From contig JADKDM010000027.1 of the NCBI GenBank assembly GCA_016714565.1, forward strand, positions 38,045-102,044: DNA of 64,000 nucleotides. Direction: 5' to 3'. This DNA comes from Candidatus Villigracilis propinquus (GTDB taxonomy: Bacteria > Chloroflexota > Anaerolineae > Anaerolineales > Villigracilaceae). The first letter of the stretch is position 1; each line of letters opens with the position of its first letter. Shown here in pieces: positions 49,658-58,413 of the stretch. A program made the position numbers and the translations under genes. The notes beneath the pieces were generated by a model, which made no database searches, was not told the DNA's origin, and saw nothing but the letters and a program-made list of their open reading frames with translations.

Positions 49658-52105
49658 TTATTTCACCTTCGCAGCCACAGGTTCGTGGATCGCAATGCCC
49701 ATACTGCGCGGCACCAACACCACACCCGTTGAAATCGTATCGTCCAACTTTAGCAGAGCTTCCCCATTCACGCCCTCAAAGCTGATCTTGACCTGCGCGC
49801 CAGCTTCCAACTCCATCTTCTTTGCGGTGGCTGGATGCATGGCAACGGTCGCCTCACCCACACGTTCGTTCAACAACTGCGCGGGATTGATCGTCACGCC
49901 GCGATCATACAACCTGGTGACGGGGACAGCGATCAATTCCTTTTCTTTGGGACGAAGAGCCGCTTCTTTCCTGACCTTTGAGATGCGTACCGTTCCCCCA
50001 GCCTGAGCAATCGGGAGGAGTTGAACACCCAAACCTTGTGTGTTCTCGTACGTCGTGCCGCCGTAGTACAAGTCACCGCGCCCGATGATCGGCCACTGAC
50101 CATGTACCTCGGCAAGATTTGCATAGCTCAAGTCCGCCATGCCATCAATGGAATTCGCAAGAATATCGAATACTACAGAGGCCGATGAACCTTCAAGAAT
50201 GACGCCCATCTGTTTGGCAAGCTGGGAGGTAATTGCAAAATCAGGTTTCGAGTCGCCCTTGGCAGGAACCGCAGGGTAGAAGCGCTGCACGCGGCGTTCG
50301 CCAGAGATGTAGGTTCCTTCACGCTCGGTATACGCCTGGGCAGGGAAGACCACATCCGCAATTTCGGTGGTGGCGGTCTCAAGCACATCCTGTACTGCAA
50401 TGAACTTCGCACCCTTTAAAGCCTTCGCCAAAATCGGGTCATCACCAACGGGGTCAGCGCCCACGATGTAAACCGCTTTTCCTTTGAGTGCCTTCTCCAG
50501 ATCAGGAACGGGACGGAAACCAACTTCCCATGCACCCTGATCATTGGCACGCTGCCAGACACCGACCAAACCGTTATTCGGCTTGCCAATGTGATCTGTT
50601 TCCTTCAAAAGGTCGGCGCATTCCGAAGCCAGCGTGGATGTGCCGTTCAAGCCCAGTCCCTCACTGCCGTAGAACACGACCGCATTCTTTGCCTTCGCGA
50701 ATTCATCCGAGATCTTGCTCTTCTTGCTAAAATCGCTGATGGTCTTTACTTCATCGCCATACGCATAGCGGATGGTGAACTTTGCGAATTTATCCAATTT
50801 AGTTTCGCGCGGGTTGGCTACGATCAAAGTTGCGCCGCGGTCTGCAGCCTGCTTCACACGCAGCCACCAAATGGGAGCTTCTTCATATAAATCAGATGCC
50901 ACCACAAGGATCGCATCCCCAGTACCCATCTTGCCAATGTTCGTGCCGGCCCCCACACCCACCAGCTGGGTCAGGTCACCGCCGCCCATATCGGAGTACA
51001 AAATGGCTGTACCATCCGCATGGTCAGCGAGAGATTTGAGGTTGAACAGATCTTCATTTGCCAAACGGCCCGAAGCCAGCACAACGAAATCTTTTTTATT
51101 GGCGACGAAATTCTCTGCTGCAAATTTTGTGGCTGCATCCCACGAAGCGCGCGCAAGTTTTTCTTCCTTGCGAACCATCGGCTTGGTGAGTCTCTTCTTG
51201 CTTTCGGTGTAGTGATGGGCAAAGCGTCCCTTGTCACACAGCCAGATCTCGTTCACTTCCTCGTTCTGGCGCGGCATGACGCGCTTCACCACAATGTCGC
51301 CGTTCGCTTTTGCTTCGCGACGGGTATTGAGAGTGGTATTGCACCCTACGGGGCATTGCGTACAAATGGAAGCCTGTGCCTTCAACTCCCAGGGGCGTGC
51401 GCCAAAGCGGAAGTCCGCAGTGGTCAACGCACCCACGGGGCAAATGTCAGTAGTATTGCCAGAGAAAACAGAATCAAACCCAGGGTCCGAAAGTGAAACA
51501 ATCTGGGTATTGCGTCCGCGCTCATCGAAGCCGAGCACAGCCTCCCCTACAACCTCATCCTGAAAACGGATGCAGCGCGCACATTGGATGCAGCGTTCGC
51601 GATCCAGCCAGATCAATTCACCAAGAGGGACTTGCTTCTCGAGGTGCAGTTTCTCATCATAATTAAAGCGGCTCTTTCCCGGACCGAATTGCATGGTCAG
51701 GTTTTGCAAGGGGCATTCGCCACCCTTATCACAGACCGGGCAATCCAGCGGATGCGAAGTGAGCAAAAATTCAACAGTGCCCTTCTGCCCATCCTTGGCT
51801 TTGTCCGAGGTCGTCATCACAACCATGCCTTCAGAAACGCGGTTGGTGCAGGCGGTCTCCAGCTTGGGCATGAATTGGATCTTGGGCTGGCCGTTCTCCA
51901 TCACCACCTGTCCAGTGGCGCGGTCCAACATGGGACGGCCAATTTCCACCAGACACATGCGGCACATGCCGACAGGCTCAAGCTTGGGATGATGGCAGAA
52001 GACGGGGATATCAATGCCCACCATCTTTGCCGCATCTGCCACCAGAGTTCCATCCGGGACAGTTACAGTTAATCCATTAATTGAAAGCGTGACTTGTTTC
52101 GTCAT
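49658..52105 (-). CDS. nuoG: NADH-quinone oxidoreductase subunit G
   Basis: This 815-residue large peripheral subunit has an N-terminal 2Fe-2S domain (CHHPKLEPVGMCRMC and a later Cys), N5 with its His ligand (HPLDCPVCDKGGEC), N4 (CIQCARC, then DICPVGAL), and an N7-type site (CTQCPVGC, then WLCDKGRF) as in some bacteria. A molybdopterin-type fold domain without cofactor chemistry follows. The C-terminal part (about 680-815) includes an aspartate-decarboxylase-like barrel. Confidence 0.95.
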   Translation of the reverse strand: MTKQVTLSINGLTVTVPDGTLVADAAKMVGIDIPVFCHHPKLEPVGMCRMCLVEIGRPMLDRATGQVVMENGQPKIQFMPKLETACTNRVSEGMVVMTTSDKAKDGQKGTVEFLLTSHPLDCPVCDKGGECPLQNLTMQFGPGKSRFNYDEKLHLEKQVPLGELIWLDRERCIQCARCIRFQDEVVGEAVLGFDERGRNTQIVSLSDPGFDSVFSGNTTDICPVGALTTADFRFGARPWELKAQASICTQCPVGCNTTLNTRREAKANGDIVVKRVMPRQNEEVNEIWLCDKGRFAHHYTESKKRLTKPMVRKEEKLARASWDAATKFAAENFVANKKDFVVLASGRLANEDLFNLKSLADHADGTAILYSDMGGGDLTQLVGVGAGTNIGKMGTGDAILVVASDLYEEAPIWWLRVKQAADRGATLIVANPRETKLDKFAKFTIRYAYGDEVKTISDFSKKSKISDEFAKAKNAVVFYGSEGLGLNGTSTLASECADLLKETDHIGKPNNGLVGVWQRANDQGAWEVGFRPVPDLEKALKGKAVYIVGADPVGDDPILAKALKGAKFIAVQDVLETATTEIADVVFPAQAYTEREGTYISGERRVQRFYPAVPAKGDSKPDFAITSQLAKQMGVILEGSSASVVFDILANSIDGMADLSYANLAEVHGQWPIIGRGDLYYGGTTYENTQGLGVQLLPIAQAGGTVRISKVRKEAALRPKEKELIAVPVTRLYDRGVTINPAQLLNERVGEATVAMHPATAKKMELEAGAQVKISFEGVNGEALLKLDDTISTGVVLVPRSMGIAIHEPVAAKVK

Positions 52106-52115
52106 GCGTGCTCCG

Positions 52116-53363
52116 TTAAGCCTTCACTACTTTTTTAAAATCCTGCGGGAATCTTTCGATACCGGTCACCACAGCCATTGTGGAAAACTCACCCAGCGCG
52201 CACAAACATTTGCCTTGCATTTGTTTGGCAACATTCAAAAGCAGGTCCACATCTTGCGATGAACCCTCGCCTGAATGAATGCGGTTGGTGAGGTTTCTCA
52301 TCCAATAATTACCCTCGCGGCAGGGAGTGCATTTGCCGCAGGATTCATGTTTGAAGAATTTGATCGTCTTGTTGATGACCCAGTCAATATCCACGGTATC
52401 ATCCAGCACGATCACAGATGCAGAACCGAGATCCGCACCCAGCGTACGGACGGATGCGTAATCCATCGGCGTGTCCAACACCTTGTCATCCACAACCACC
52501 AAAGAGGAGGATGCGCCCGCGGGCATGATCGCCTTGACGGGTCGACCTTCCTGAACGCCACCCGCATGTTCATAGATCAACTCACGGAAGGTGGCGCCAA
52601 AGGGAAGTTCATAATTACCGGGCTTACGCACACGACCAGAGAGGGAAAAGATCTTCACGCCAGCGCTATCAAGCGTGCCCATCGTCTTGTACCAATCCGC
52701 GCCATTGGCAAGGATCATCGGGACATTGGTGAATGTTTCAACATTGTTGATGATGGTAGGCTTGCCATACAGACCATACGAAGGCGGGAATGGCGGACGA
52801 ACACGGGGCTGTCCGCGCTTGCCTTCGATGGATTCGAGCAAGGCTGTCTCTTCGCCGCAGATGTAAGCTCCTGCGCCGAGATGAGTGTAAATTTTTAGTG
52901 AGTATTCGGTGCCGAAAAGATTATCACCGAGGTAGCCAGCCTCTTCCATTTCCGCGATCTTTTCATCGAGGAAGGCGGCTAATTGCCAGAATTCACCACG
53001 CAAATAAATATATGCAACATTTGCAGAAACAGCATAGCTGGCAAGAGCAAGTCCTTCAATGAACTGGAAAGGATTGCTTTCCATGATCTCGCGGTCTTTG
53101 AAAGTACCGGGCTCGGATTCATCCGCATTGGCGACCACATAATGCGGCCAATTCTTATTATCAATGAAGGACCACTTCACACCAGTGGGGAACCCCGCAC
53201 CGCCGCGTCCGCGCAAGCCGGAGTCTTTGACCACGTTGGTCACTTCGACGGGCTGCATTTTGGTCACAGCTTTTTTGAAGGCGGCAAAACCACCGTTCTT
53301 TTTATAGACATCGATCTTGTTGATATCTGGAATATCGCGATGGCGTAAAAGGACGTAAGCCAT
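52116..53363 (-). CDS. nuoF: NADH-quinone oxidoreductase subunit F
   Basis: This 415-residue NADH- and FMN-binding subunit has the glycine-rich site RGRGGAGFPTGVKW, FMN contacts ADESEPGTFKDREIM, ICGEETALLESIEGKRGQPR, and cluster N3 from SCGKCTPCREG with a later Cys in KCLCALGEFS. Electrons enter complex I here. It starts at the nuoE stop (one-base overlap). Confidence 0.97.
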   Translation of the reverse strand: MAYVLLRHRDIPDINKIDVYKKNGGFAAFKKAVTKMQPVEVTNVVKDSGLRGRGGAGFPTGVKWSFIDNKNWPHYVVANADESEPGTFKDREIMESNPFQFIEGLALASYAVSANVAYIYLRGEFWQLAAFLDEKIAEMEEAGYLGDNLFGTEYSLKIYTHLGAGAYICGEETALLESIEGKRGQPRVRPPFPPSYGLYGKPTIINNVETFTNVPMILANGADWYKTMGTLDSAGVKIFSLSGRVRKPGNYELPFGATFRELIYEHAGGVQEGRPVKAIMPAGASSSLVVVDDKVLDTPMDYASVRTLGADLGSASVIVLDDTVDIDWVINKTIKFFKHESCGKCTPCREGNYWMRNLTNRIHSGEGSSQDVDLLLNVAKQMQGKCLCALGEFSTMAVVTGIERFPQDFKKVVKA

Positions 53364-53869
53364 TACTTCTCCTCCTTGTTCGCCTGCTTGAGAGCGTCGA
53401 TCAATTCCATGGTGCGGTCGATTGTCATCAAGTCGTGATATTTGATACCGTCAGGTCCCTGAGTTTGGAACATGGGGGCTTTATCACAGGAGGCGAGGCA
53501 CATCACCGCTTCCACTGTGACCAGACCATCGGCAGTTGTTTCGCCGACTTTGATACCAAGATTGCCGCACAGGTTATTAAGGAATTCATCCGCACCGCGC
53601 AAGGCACAGGGAAGATCTGTGCAAACCTGCATACGGTATTTACCAGCTTTTTCATCGTGGTACAACGAGTAAAAACCGACAATGGAGGCGACTTCTGTTT
53701 CGGTAATATCCAACATCTGCGCAATATCCTGCATGGCGGCTTTGTTGATGAAACCTTCCTCGCGCTGGGCAAGGTACAGGAGCGGCATGACCGCCGAGCG
53801 TTTGTGCTCCGGCGGGTATTTGGCAAGGATTTGTTTTACTTCCTTCGGATAGGTTTTCTCAAGGCTCAT
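53363..53869 (-). CDS. nuoE: NADH-quinone oxidoreductase subunit E
   Basis: This 168-residue thioredoxin-like subunit has the 2Fe-2S cluster N1a: VCTDLPCALRG (Cys-x4-Cys) and CLASCDKAPM (Cys-x3-Cys). Its start overlaps the nuoD stop by four bases (ATGA). Confidence 0.96.
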   Translation of the reverse strand: MSLEKTYPKEVKQILAKYPPEHKRSAVMPLLYLAQREEGFINKAAMQDIAQMLDITETEVASIVGFYSLYHDEKAGKYRMQVCTDLPCALRGADEFLNNLCGNLGIKVGETTADGLVTVEAVMCLASCDKAPMFQTQGPDGIKYHDLMTIDRTMELIDALKQANKEEK

Positions 53870-55095
53870 CTGTCAATATCTCCGAGGACAATGTCAACCG
53901 AGGCAAGGATGGCGACAAGGTCAGCCACCAAATACCCCTTTACGATCTGTGGAACCACGCCCAAATTATCAAAGGATGGAGTACGCATGTGGACGCGCAT
54001 TGGCTTGGGACCGCCATCGCCTTCCAGTAAAACACCCAGCTCACCGCGCGGAGATTCGACCGCGCTATAAATGGAAGCCTTCGGCGCAGGGAAACCTTCC
54101 GTCCATAACTTGAAGTGATGGATGAGGGATTCCATGCTCACGCCGATCTCTGAACGGGGAGGCGGGACAAATTTGCGATTCTCAGAACGGACCGGGCCAA
54201 GCGGCATCTTATTCAACGCCTGCTCCACGATCTTCAAAGACTCGCGTAATTCCTCAATGCGAACCAGATAACGCGCGTATGTATCGCCTTCGGTGCGGGT
54301 GGGCACGTTGAAATCATATTGTTCATATCCGCAGTACGGACGGGCTTTGCGCAGATCCCAATCGACGCCTGATGCCCGTAGTGAAGGACCAGTTACCCCG
54401 TAGGAAAGAGCCGTCTCTTTGCTCAGGTAACCAATGTCCACCATGCGGTCAATGAAAAGCGGATTCTTCGTCAACAGGGTTTCGTATTCATCGATGCGCT
54501 TCGGGAAAATTTTGATAAAGTCGCGAACGGCTTTTTCAAATTCCACGGGCACATCGCGCCACACGCCGCCGGGACGGATGTAGGTGGTCATCATGCGCTG
54601 GCCGGAGACCAGTTCAAAAATATCGAGGATCTGTTCGCGTTCGCGGAAACAATACAGGAACATGGACATGGCCGCGAGGTCGAGACCCGAGGTGCCGAGC
54701 CAAACGAGATGTGAAGCGATGCGTTGAAGTTCAACGAGGATCACGCGCAAAGCCTGCGCACGCACGGGAACATCCACATCGATCAATTTCTCAACCGCCA
54801 TCACATAGGCAAGGTTATTGCCCATCGTGTTCATGTAATCGAGACGGTCGGTCATCACTTCAGCCTTTTGGTAGGTCTTGGCTTCCATGTTCTTTTCAAC
54901 ACCCGTGTGTAAAAAGCCGATATCGGGAATGCAGTTGACGACGATCTCACCATCCAGTTCCAGCAGCAGGCGCAACACGCCATGCGTGGACGGATGCTGC
55001 GGGCCCATGTTCAACAGCATGGTCTCGCCCGTCAGCGCGCGTTCGGAAACGAGATGTTTATATTGATCTAAACTGACTTCTTCAATCTGGGACAT
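53866..55095 (-). CDS. nuoD: NADH-quinone oxidoreductase subunit D
   Basis: This 409-residue quinone-site subunit is homologous to the large subunit of NiFe hydrogenase. Conserved are MGPQHPSTHGVLRLLLELDGE (split here: NMGPQHPSTHGV and LRLLLELDGE), the quinone His region, RPGGVWRDVP and SPRGELGVLL. The hydrogenase metal-binding Cys are absent, as expected. Confidence 0.97.
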   Translation of the reverse strand: MSQIEEVSLDQYKHLVSERALTGETMLLNMGPQHPSTHGVLRLLLELDGEIVVNCIPDIGFLHTGVEKNMEAKTYQKAEVMTDRLDYMNTMGNNLAYVMAVEKLIDVDVPVRAQALRVILVELQRIASHLVWLGTSGLDLAAMSMFLYCFREREQILDIFELVSGQRMMTTYIRPGGVWRDVPVEFEKAVRDFIKIFPKRIDEYETLLTKNPLFIDRMVDIGYLSKETALSYGVTGPSLRASGVDWDLRKARPYCGYEQYDFNVPTRTEGDTYARYLVRIEELRESLKIVEQALNKMPLGPVRSENRKFVPPPRSEIGVSMESLIHHFKLWTEGFPAPKASIYSAVESPRGELGVLLEGDGGPKPMRVHMRTPSFDNLGVVPQIVKGYLVADLVAILASVDIVLGDIDR

Positions 55096-55097
55096 AA

Positions 55098-55610
55098 TTA
55101 TTCCTTTGCGTACGGCTTGCGCAGGTTGATCTCATCAAAGTTAAATGTGAACTGCGGTTCTTCATAGCCGAGCGGAAAATCTTTGCGGAGTGGGTGCCCT
55201 ACCATATCATCCGGGTTTAGCAGGCGGCGCGGATCAGGATGACCTTCGACCTCGATGCCGAACATATCGAGAAGTTCGCGCTCGCGCCAGTTCGCCGAAC
55301 CAAACACCTGCGTCACTGTCGGGACCTTGGGGCTGTCTCCGTTTACTGGAACCCTCAACTGCACCGATAGATTTTTCGCGATCGAGGTGAGCTGGTAGAT
55401 AACATGAAAACGAGGCGTTGACTGGGGATAGTAATCCACTGCGGTTAACGCCGAGAGTAATTCAAAGTTCTGTTCGTCGCGCAAAAGGGTCAATGCCTCC
55501 ACGATCTGTTCGGGTTTAACGAACAAATGCACCTCATCGCGGAACTCTTCAAAGGTTGCGCCGAATTTGGTCTGCACTGCTTTTACGATTGGTTCGAGTT
55601 TTTTATCCAT
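55098..55610 (-). CDS. nuoC: NADH-quinone oxidoreductase subunit C
   Basis: This peripheral-arm subunit has about 170 residues. The conserved region is ANWRERELLDMFGIEVEGHPD and RRLLNPDDMVGHPLRKDFP. ATG 55610 is preferred because the AAGGA upstream is spaced better from it than from ATG 55619. NuoC and NuoD are separate genes here, unlike the fused NuoCD of enterobacteria. Confidence 0.95.
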   Translation of the reverse strand: MDKKLEPIVKAVQTKFGATFEEFRDEVHLFVKPEQIVEALTLLRDEQNFELLSALTAVDYYPQSTPRFHVIYQLTSIAKNLSVQLRVPVNGDSPKVPTVTQVFGSANWRERELLDMFGIEVEGHPDPRRLLNPDDMVGHPLRKDFPLGYEEPQFTFNFDEINLRKPYAKE

Positions 55611-55626
55611 AATCAACATATTCCTT

Positions 55627-55661
55627 AAGACCTGACAGGGTTTAAAACCCTGTCAGGTCTT
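55627..55661. repeat. Perfect palindrome between nuoB and nuoC
   Basis: AAGACCTGACAGGGTTT (55627-55643) and its exact inverse (55645-55661) are separated by one base. It lies inside the operon. Confidence 0.85.
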
Positions 55662-55666
55662 ATGAA

Positions 55667-56158
55667 TTATTTATTTACCGCTAGATCCTTGAACTTCTCA
55701 CCCTTCACTTTTTCATACACAGTGAGCACACCGTGGATCAAAGCTTCGGGGCGCGGCGGGCAGCCCGCCACGAACACATCCACAGGGACAACTTCGTCCA
55801 CACCCTGATAGATGGCATAGTTATTGAAGACACCGCCACAGGAGGCGCAATCGCCCATGGCGATCACCCACTTGGGCTCGGGCATCTGGTCATATAAACG
55901 GCGAAGGACGGGCCCCATCTTCTTCGAGACACGTCCCGCCACGATCATCAAGTCCGACTGGCGCGGGCTGGCACGCATGAGTTCCATACCGAAGCGGCTC
56001 ATATCGTAATGCGCCGCCTGCGCGGACATCATCTCAATAGCGCAGCAAGCCAAACCAAACAACATCGGCCACATGGCATTGGTGCGAGACCAATTAACGA
56101 CAGACTCAAGCGTGGTGGTAACCACGCCCATATTTCCGAGTTTCTGTTCTACTCCCAT
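55667..56158 (-). CDS. nuoB: NADH-quinone oxidoreductase subunit B
   Basis: This 163-residue protein carries cluster N2, the last electron carrier before quinone: the CC pair in GLACCAIEMM, Cys in GDCASCGGVF and Cys in GCPPRPEALI. RPRQSDLMIVAGRVSKKM-type segment (SPRQSDLMIVAGRVSKKMG) is conserved. The start overlaps the nuoA end by ten bases. Confidence 0.97.
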   Translation of the reverse strand: MGVEQKLGNMGVVTTTLESVVNWSRTNAMWPMLFGLACCAIEMMSAQAAHYDMSRFGMELMRASPRQSDLMIVAGRVSKKMGPVLRRLYDQMPEPKWVIAMGDCASCGGVFNNYAIYQGVDEVVPVDVFVAGCPPRPEALIHGVLTVYEKVKGEKFKDLAVNK

Positions 56159-56505
56159 TCAAGCGCTCCTTTTTTCCAAGCATATACATAACCAATAAGA
56201 AGGATGATGATGAAGACCACCATCTCTGCCAGGCCAAAGAGACCCAGGCTGCGGAAGGCAATCGCCCAGGGCAAAAAGAACACGACTTCAATATCAAAGA
56301 GGATGAACAATACGGCAATAAGATAGAAGCGAACAGGCATACGTCGCGTCCCCTCGCCGTATGGATTCATGCCTGATTCGTACGGCATGTCTTTTGCTGC
56401 TGATTTTTTCTTTGGACCGAATAATTCCCCCAACCCAATTGCGATAAAAGCGATCAAAGTGGCTACCGCGATCATCACCGCGATGGCAATATATTCCACC
56501 AACAT
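56149..56505 (-). CDS. nuoA: NADH-quinone oxidoreductase subunit A
   Basis: This 118-residue protein has three membrane helices. The conserved loop YESGMNPYGEGTRRMPVRFYL and LFILFDIEVVFFLPWA carry the carboxylates at the quinone-to-membrane junction. GAGGTG precedes ATG 56505. First gene of nuoABCDEFGHIJKLMN. Confidence 0.96.
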   Translation of the reverse strand: MLVEYIAIAVMIAVATLIAFIAIGLGELFGPKKKSAAKDMPYESGMNPYGEGTRRMPVRFYLIAVLFILFDIEVVFFLPWAIAFRSLGLFGLAEMVVFIIILLIGYVYAWKKGALEWE

Positions 56506-56548
56506 TTATACACCTCATTGATGCGTGAAATCTGGCACAGTTCGGCGT

Positions 56549-56557
56549 AGTATATCA
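56549..56557 (-). promoter_or_regulatory. Extended -10 promoter of the nuo operon
   Basis: TGATATACT on the minus strand has the TG extension one base before the hexamer TATACT (56549-56554). No good -35 is seen. The leader would be about 35 bases. Confidence 0.5.
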
Positions 56558-56667
56558 CAAGAGATTTTTACAGGCTAGAAAAAGTGCCTCTTTTCACAAA
56601 AATGGTGATATTAGTCATATTGGGTCTATGTAATCGAATTCAGTGGAAACTCTCAACTTTTATAAAG

Positions 56668-56717
56668 AGTGACAGTCACCTTTGCGAAGCACCCTGCGGG
56701 TGAAGGTGACTGTCACT
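56668..56717. repeat. Palindromic element after rpoD
   Basis: AGTGACAGTCACCTT (56668-56682) and its exact inverse (56703-56717) enclose 20 bases. It starts ten bases after the rpoD stop. It may help end transcription, although the U-tract is poor. Confidence 0.7.
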
Positions 56718-56726
56718 TTAAATCCG

Positions 56727-58355
56727 TCAATCTCCCAGATAATCGCGCAGTTCCCTGCTCCGCGCGGGGTGACGCAGTTTCCGCAGCGCCTTGGCTTCGA
56801 TCTGGCGGATGCGCTCGCGGGTGACGTCAAAGTAGCGGCTCACCTCTTCGAGCGTGTGCTCCTTGCCGTCTTTCAAGCCAAAGCGCAACTCCAGCACTTC
56901 ACGCTCTCGTTCCGAAAGGGATGCGAGCGCGTGCTGCACCTGCTCGCGCAGCATTTCCTTGGCGGCGGCATCCATTGGGGAAGGCGCATCTTCATCTTCG
57001 ATGAAATCGCCCAGTGTGCTTGAGTCCTCATCCCCCACGGGACCTTCCAAAGAAACAGGCTCTTCCGCAGAGCGCAGCACACGGTGGATCTTCTGCGAAG
57101 CAATATCCAATCTTTGCTGAATTTCAGGAATGACGGTCTTTCCCTCCGCATGGGCGCGCAAGACCTCCTGCACATCTGCGGCAGAGAGATAGCCCACTTC
57201 AAGAGCAAGCTCTTCATTATTAGGGTCGCGTCCCAGCACCTGTGTGAGATGACGCTGCGCACGCAAAATCCGCGAGATAGACTCGAACAAATGAACGGGG
57301 ATACGAATGGTACGCGCCTGCTCGGCGATGGAACGGTTAATGGATTGGCGGATCCACCAGGTGGCGTAGGTACTGAATTTAAATCCACGGCGCGGATCAA
57401 ACTTGCCGATGGCGCGCAGCAGACCCATATTTCCCTCCTGGATCAGATCCAGAAACGAAATGCCGCGCCCCAAATAGCGCTTGGCAACGCTGACCACCAA
57501 ACGCAAGTTCGCGCGGATGAGCGCCTGATTCGCATCCACCGCACGGAAGTGGACGAGGTCCATTTCGGAGATCAGGTCTTCATCGGCGGGCAGGTTGCGG
57601 AAAAGCGTGCGCTGCTGCGGGAAGACGCGTTGTTCGCGGACAATCGTCAGCAGCCACTCTGCATATTTAAACGGGAGCAGGTACAGGCTAAGATAGACCG
57701 AGTAGGCATGTCGGGCAAGGTTATCCCACAGATGGTCAACTCCCCAATGGCCGTTATCCAGATATGCTCTTAAAAAGGAGGGTGAGTCAAATTCCCAGCC
57801 TGCATGCAGCGACTGGGCTTCAGCGATCAACATCGCCAGATCGGGCAATTCATGTTCAAGGCGCTCGGCATCTTCCACGAGACGATCCCACGAAACGAGC
57901 AGATCCGCAATGAGCGAACGGTAAATGGAAGTGGAAAGAGATATCCCCTTGTGCTGCTTCATTTTACGAAGCGTGCCGATCAAACGATCTGCCTCGATGA
58001 TGGTGGCAAGCCGAAACTCACTATCCGAGCCGAGCAGTTTTACCAGCCCGATCTCGCGCAGGTACAGCCGCACAGGGTCTTCAGAAAGCTCGGCAGCCAC
58101 CTCATGCGAACGGATGGGCAGCGTATCATCAAACTCTTCCTCCTGCTGTGAAAGCAGGGTTTCATCAGGTTCAATGACATCTTCTGGAATTAATATATTC
58201 TTTTCTTCAACGAGGGAGTCTAAAACAACATCCACCGAAAGCAGTGTTTTCTTTGGCTTGGCTTCACGAGCCGCCTGCACTTTTTTAACACCCGGTTTTG
58301 CTTTAGTTTTTGTCTTCGTTTTTGCCTTCGCGGCTGGTTTGCTTTTTGCGGGCAT
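56727..58355 (-). CDS. rpoD: Primary RNA polymerase sigma factor (RpoD/SigA)
   Basis: The protein has about 542 residues from ATG 58355; the reading extends to 58394 but the family start and GGGA favour 58355. A Lys/Ala/Thr-rich N-terminus (about 1-35) precedes region 1.2 (DPVRLYLREIG). Region 2 is well conserved (FLDLIQEGNMGLLRAI, FKFSTYATWWIRQSI), followed by region 3 and region 4 with TRERIRQIEAKALRKLRHP. An insert lies between 1.2 and 2. It directly follows dnaG, an order often seen in the macromolecular synthesis operon. Confidence 0.95.
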   Translation of the reverse strand: MPAKSKPAAKAKTKTKTKAKPGVKKVQAAREAKPKKTLLSVDVVLDSLVEEKNILIPEDVIEPDETLLSQQEEEFDDTLPIRSHEVAAELSEDPVRLYLREIGLVKLLGSDSEFRLATIIEADRLIGTLRKMKQHKGISLSTSIYRSLIADLLVSWDRLVEDAERLEHELPDLAMLIAEAQSLHAGWEFDSPSFLRAYLDNGHWGVDHLWDNLARHAYSVYLSLYLLPFKYAEWLLTIVREQRVFPQQRTLFRNLPADEDLISEMDLVHFRAVDANQALIRANLRLVVSVAKRYLGRGISFLDLIQEGNMGLLRAIGKFDPRRGFKFSTYATWWIRQSINRSIAEQARTIRIPVHLFESISRILRAQRHLTQVLGRDPNNEELALEVGYLSAADVQEVLRAHAEGKTVIPEIQQRLDIASQKIHRVLRSAEEPVSLEGPVGDEDSSTLGDFIEDEDAPSPMDAAAKEMLREQVQHALASLSEREREVLELRFGLKDGKEHTLEEVSRYFDVTRERIRQIEAKALRKLRHPARSRELRDYLGD

Positions 58356-58413
58356 TTGTTTCCCTTTTCCAAAATGCATGTGTGTAAAACTCAAACCAAA
58401 TGGAACAGGCTCA

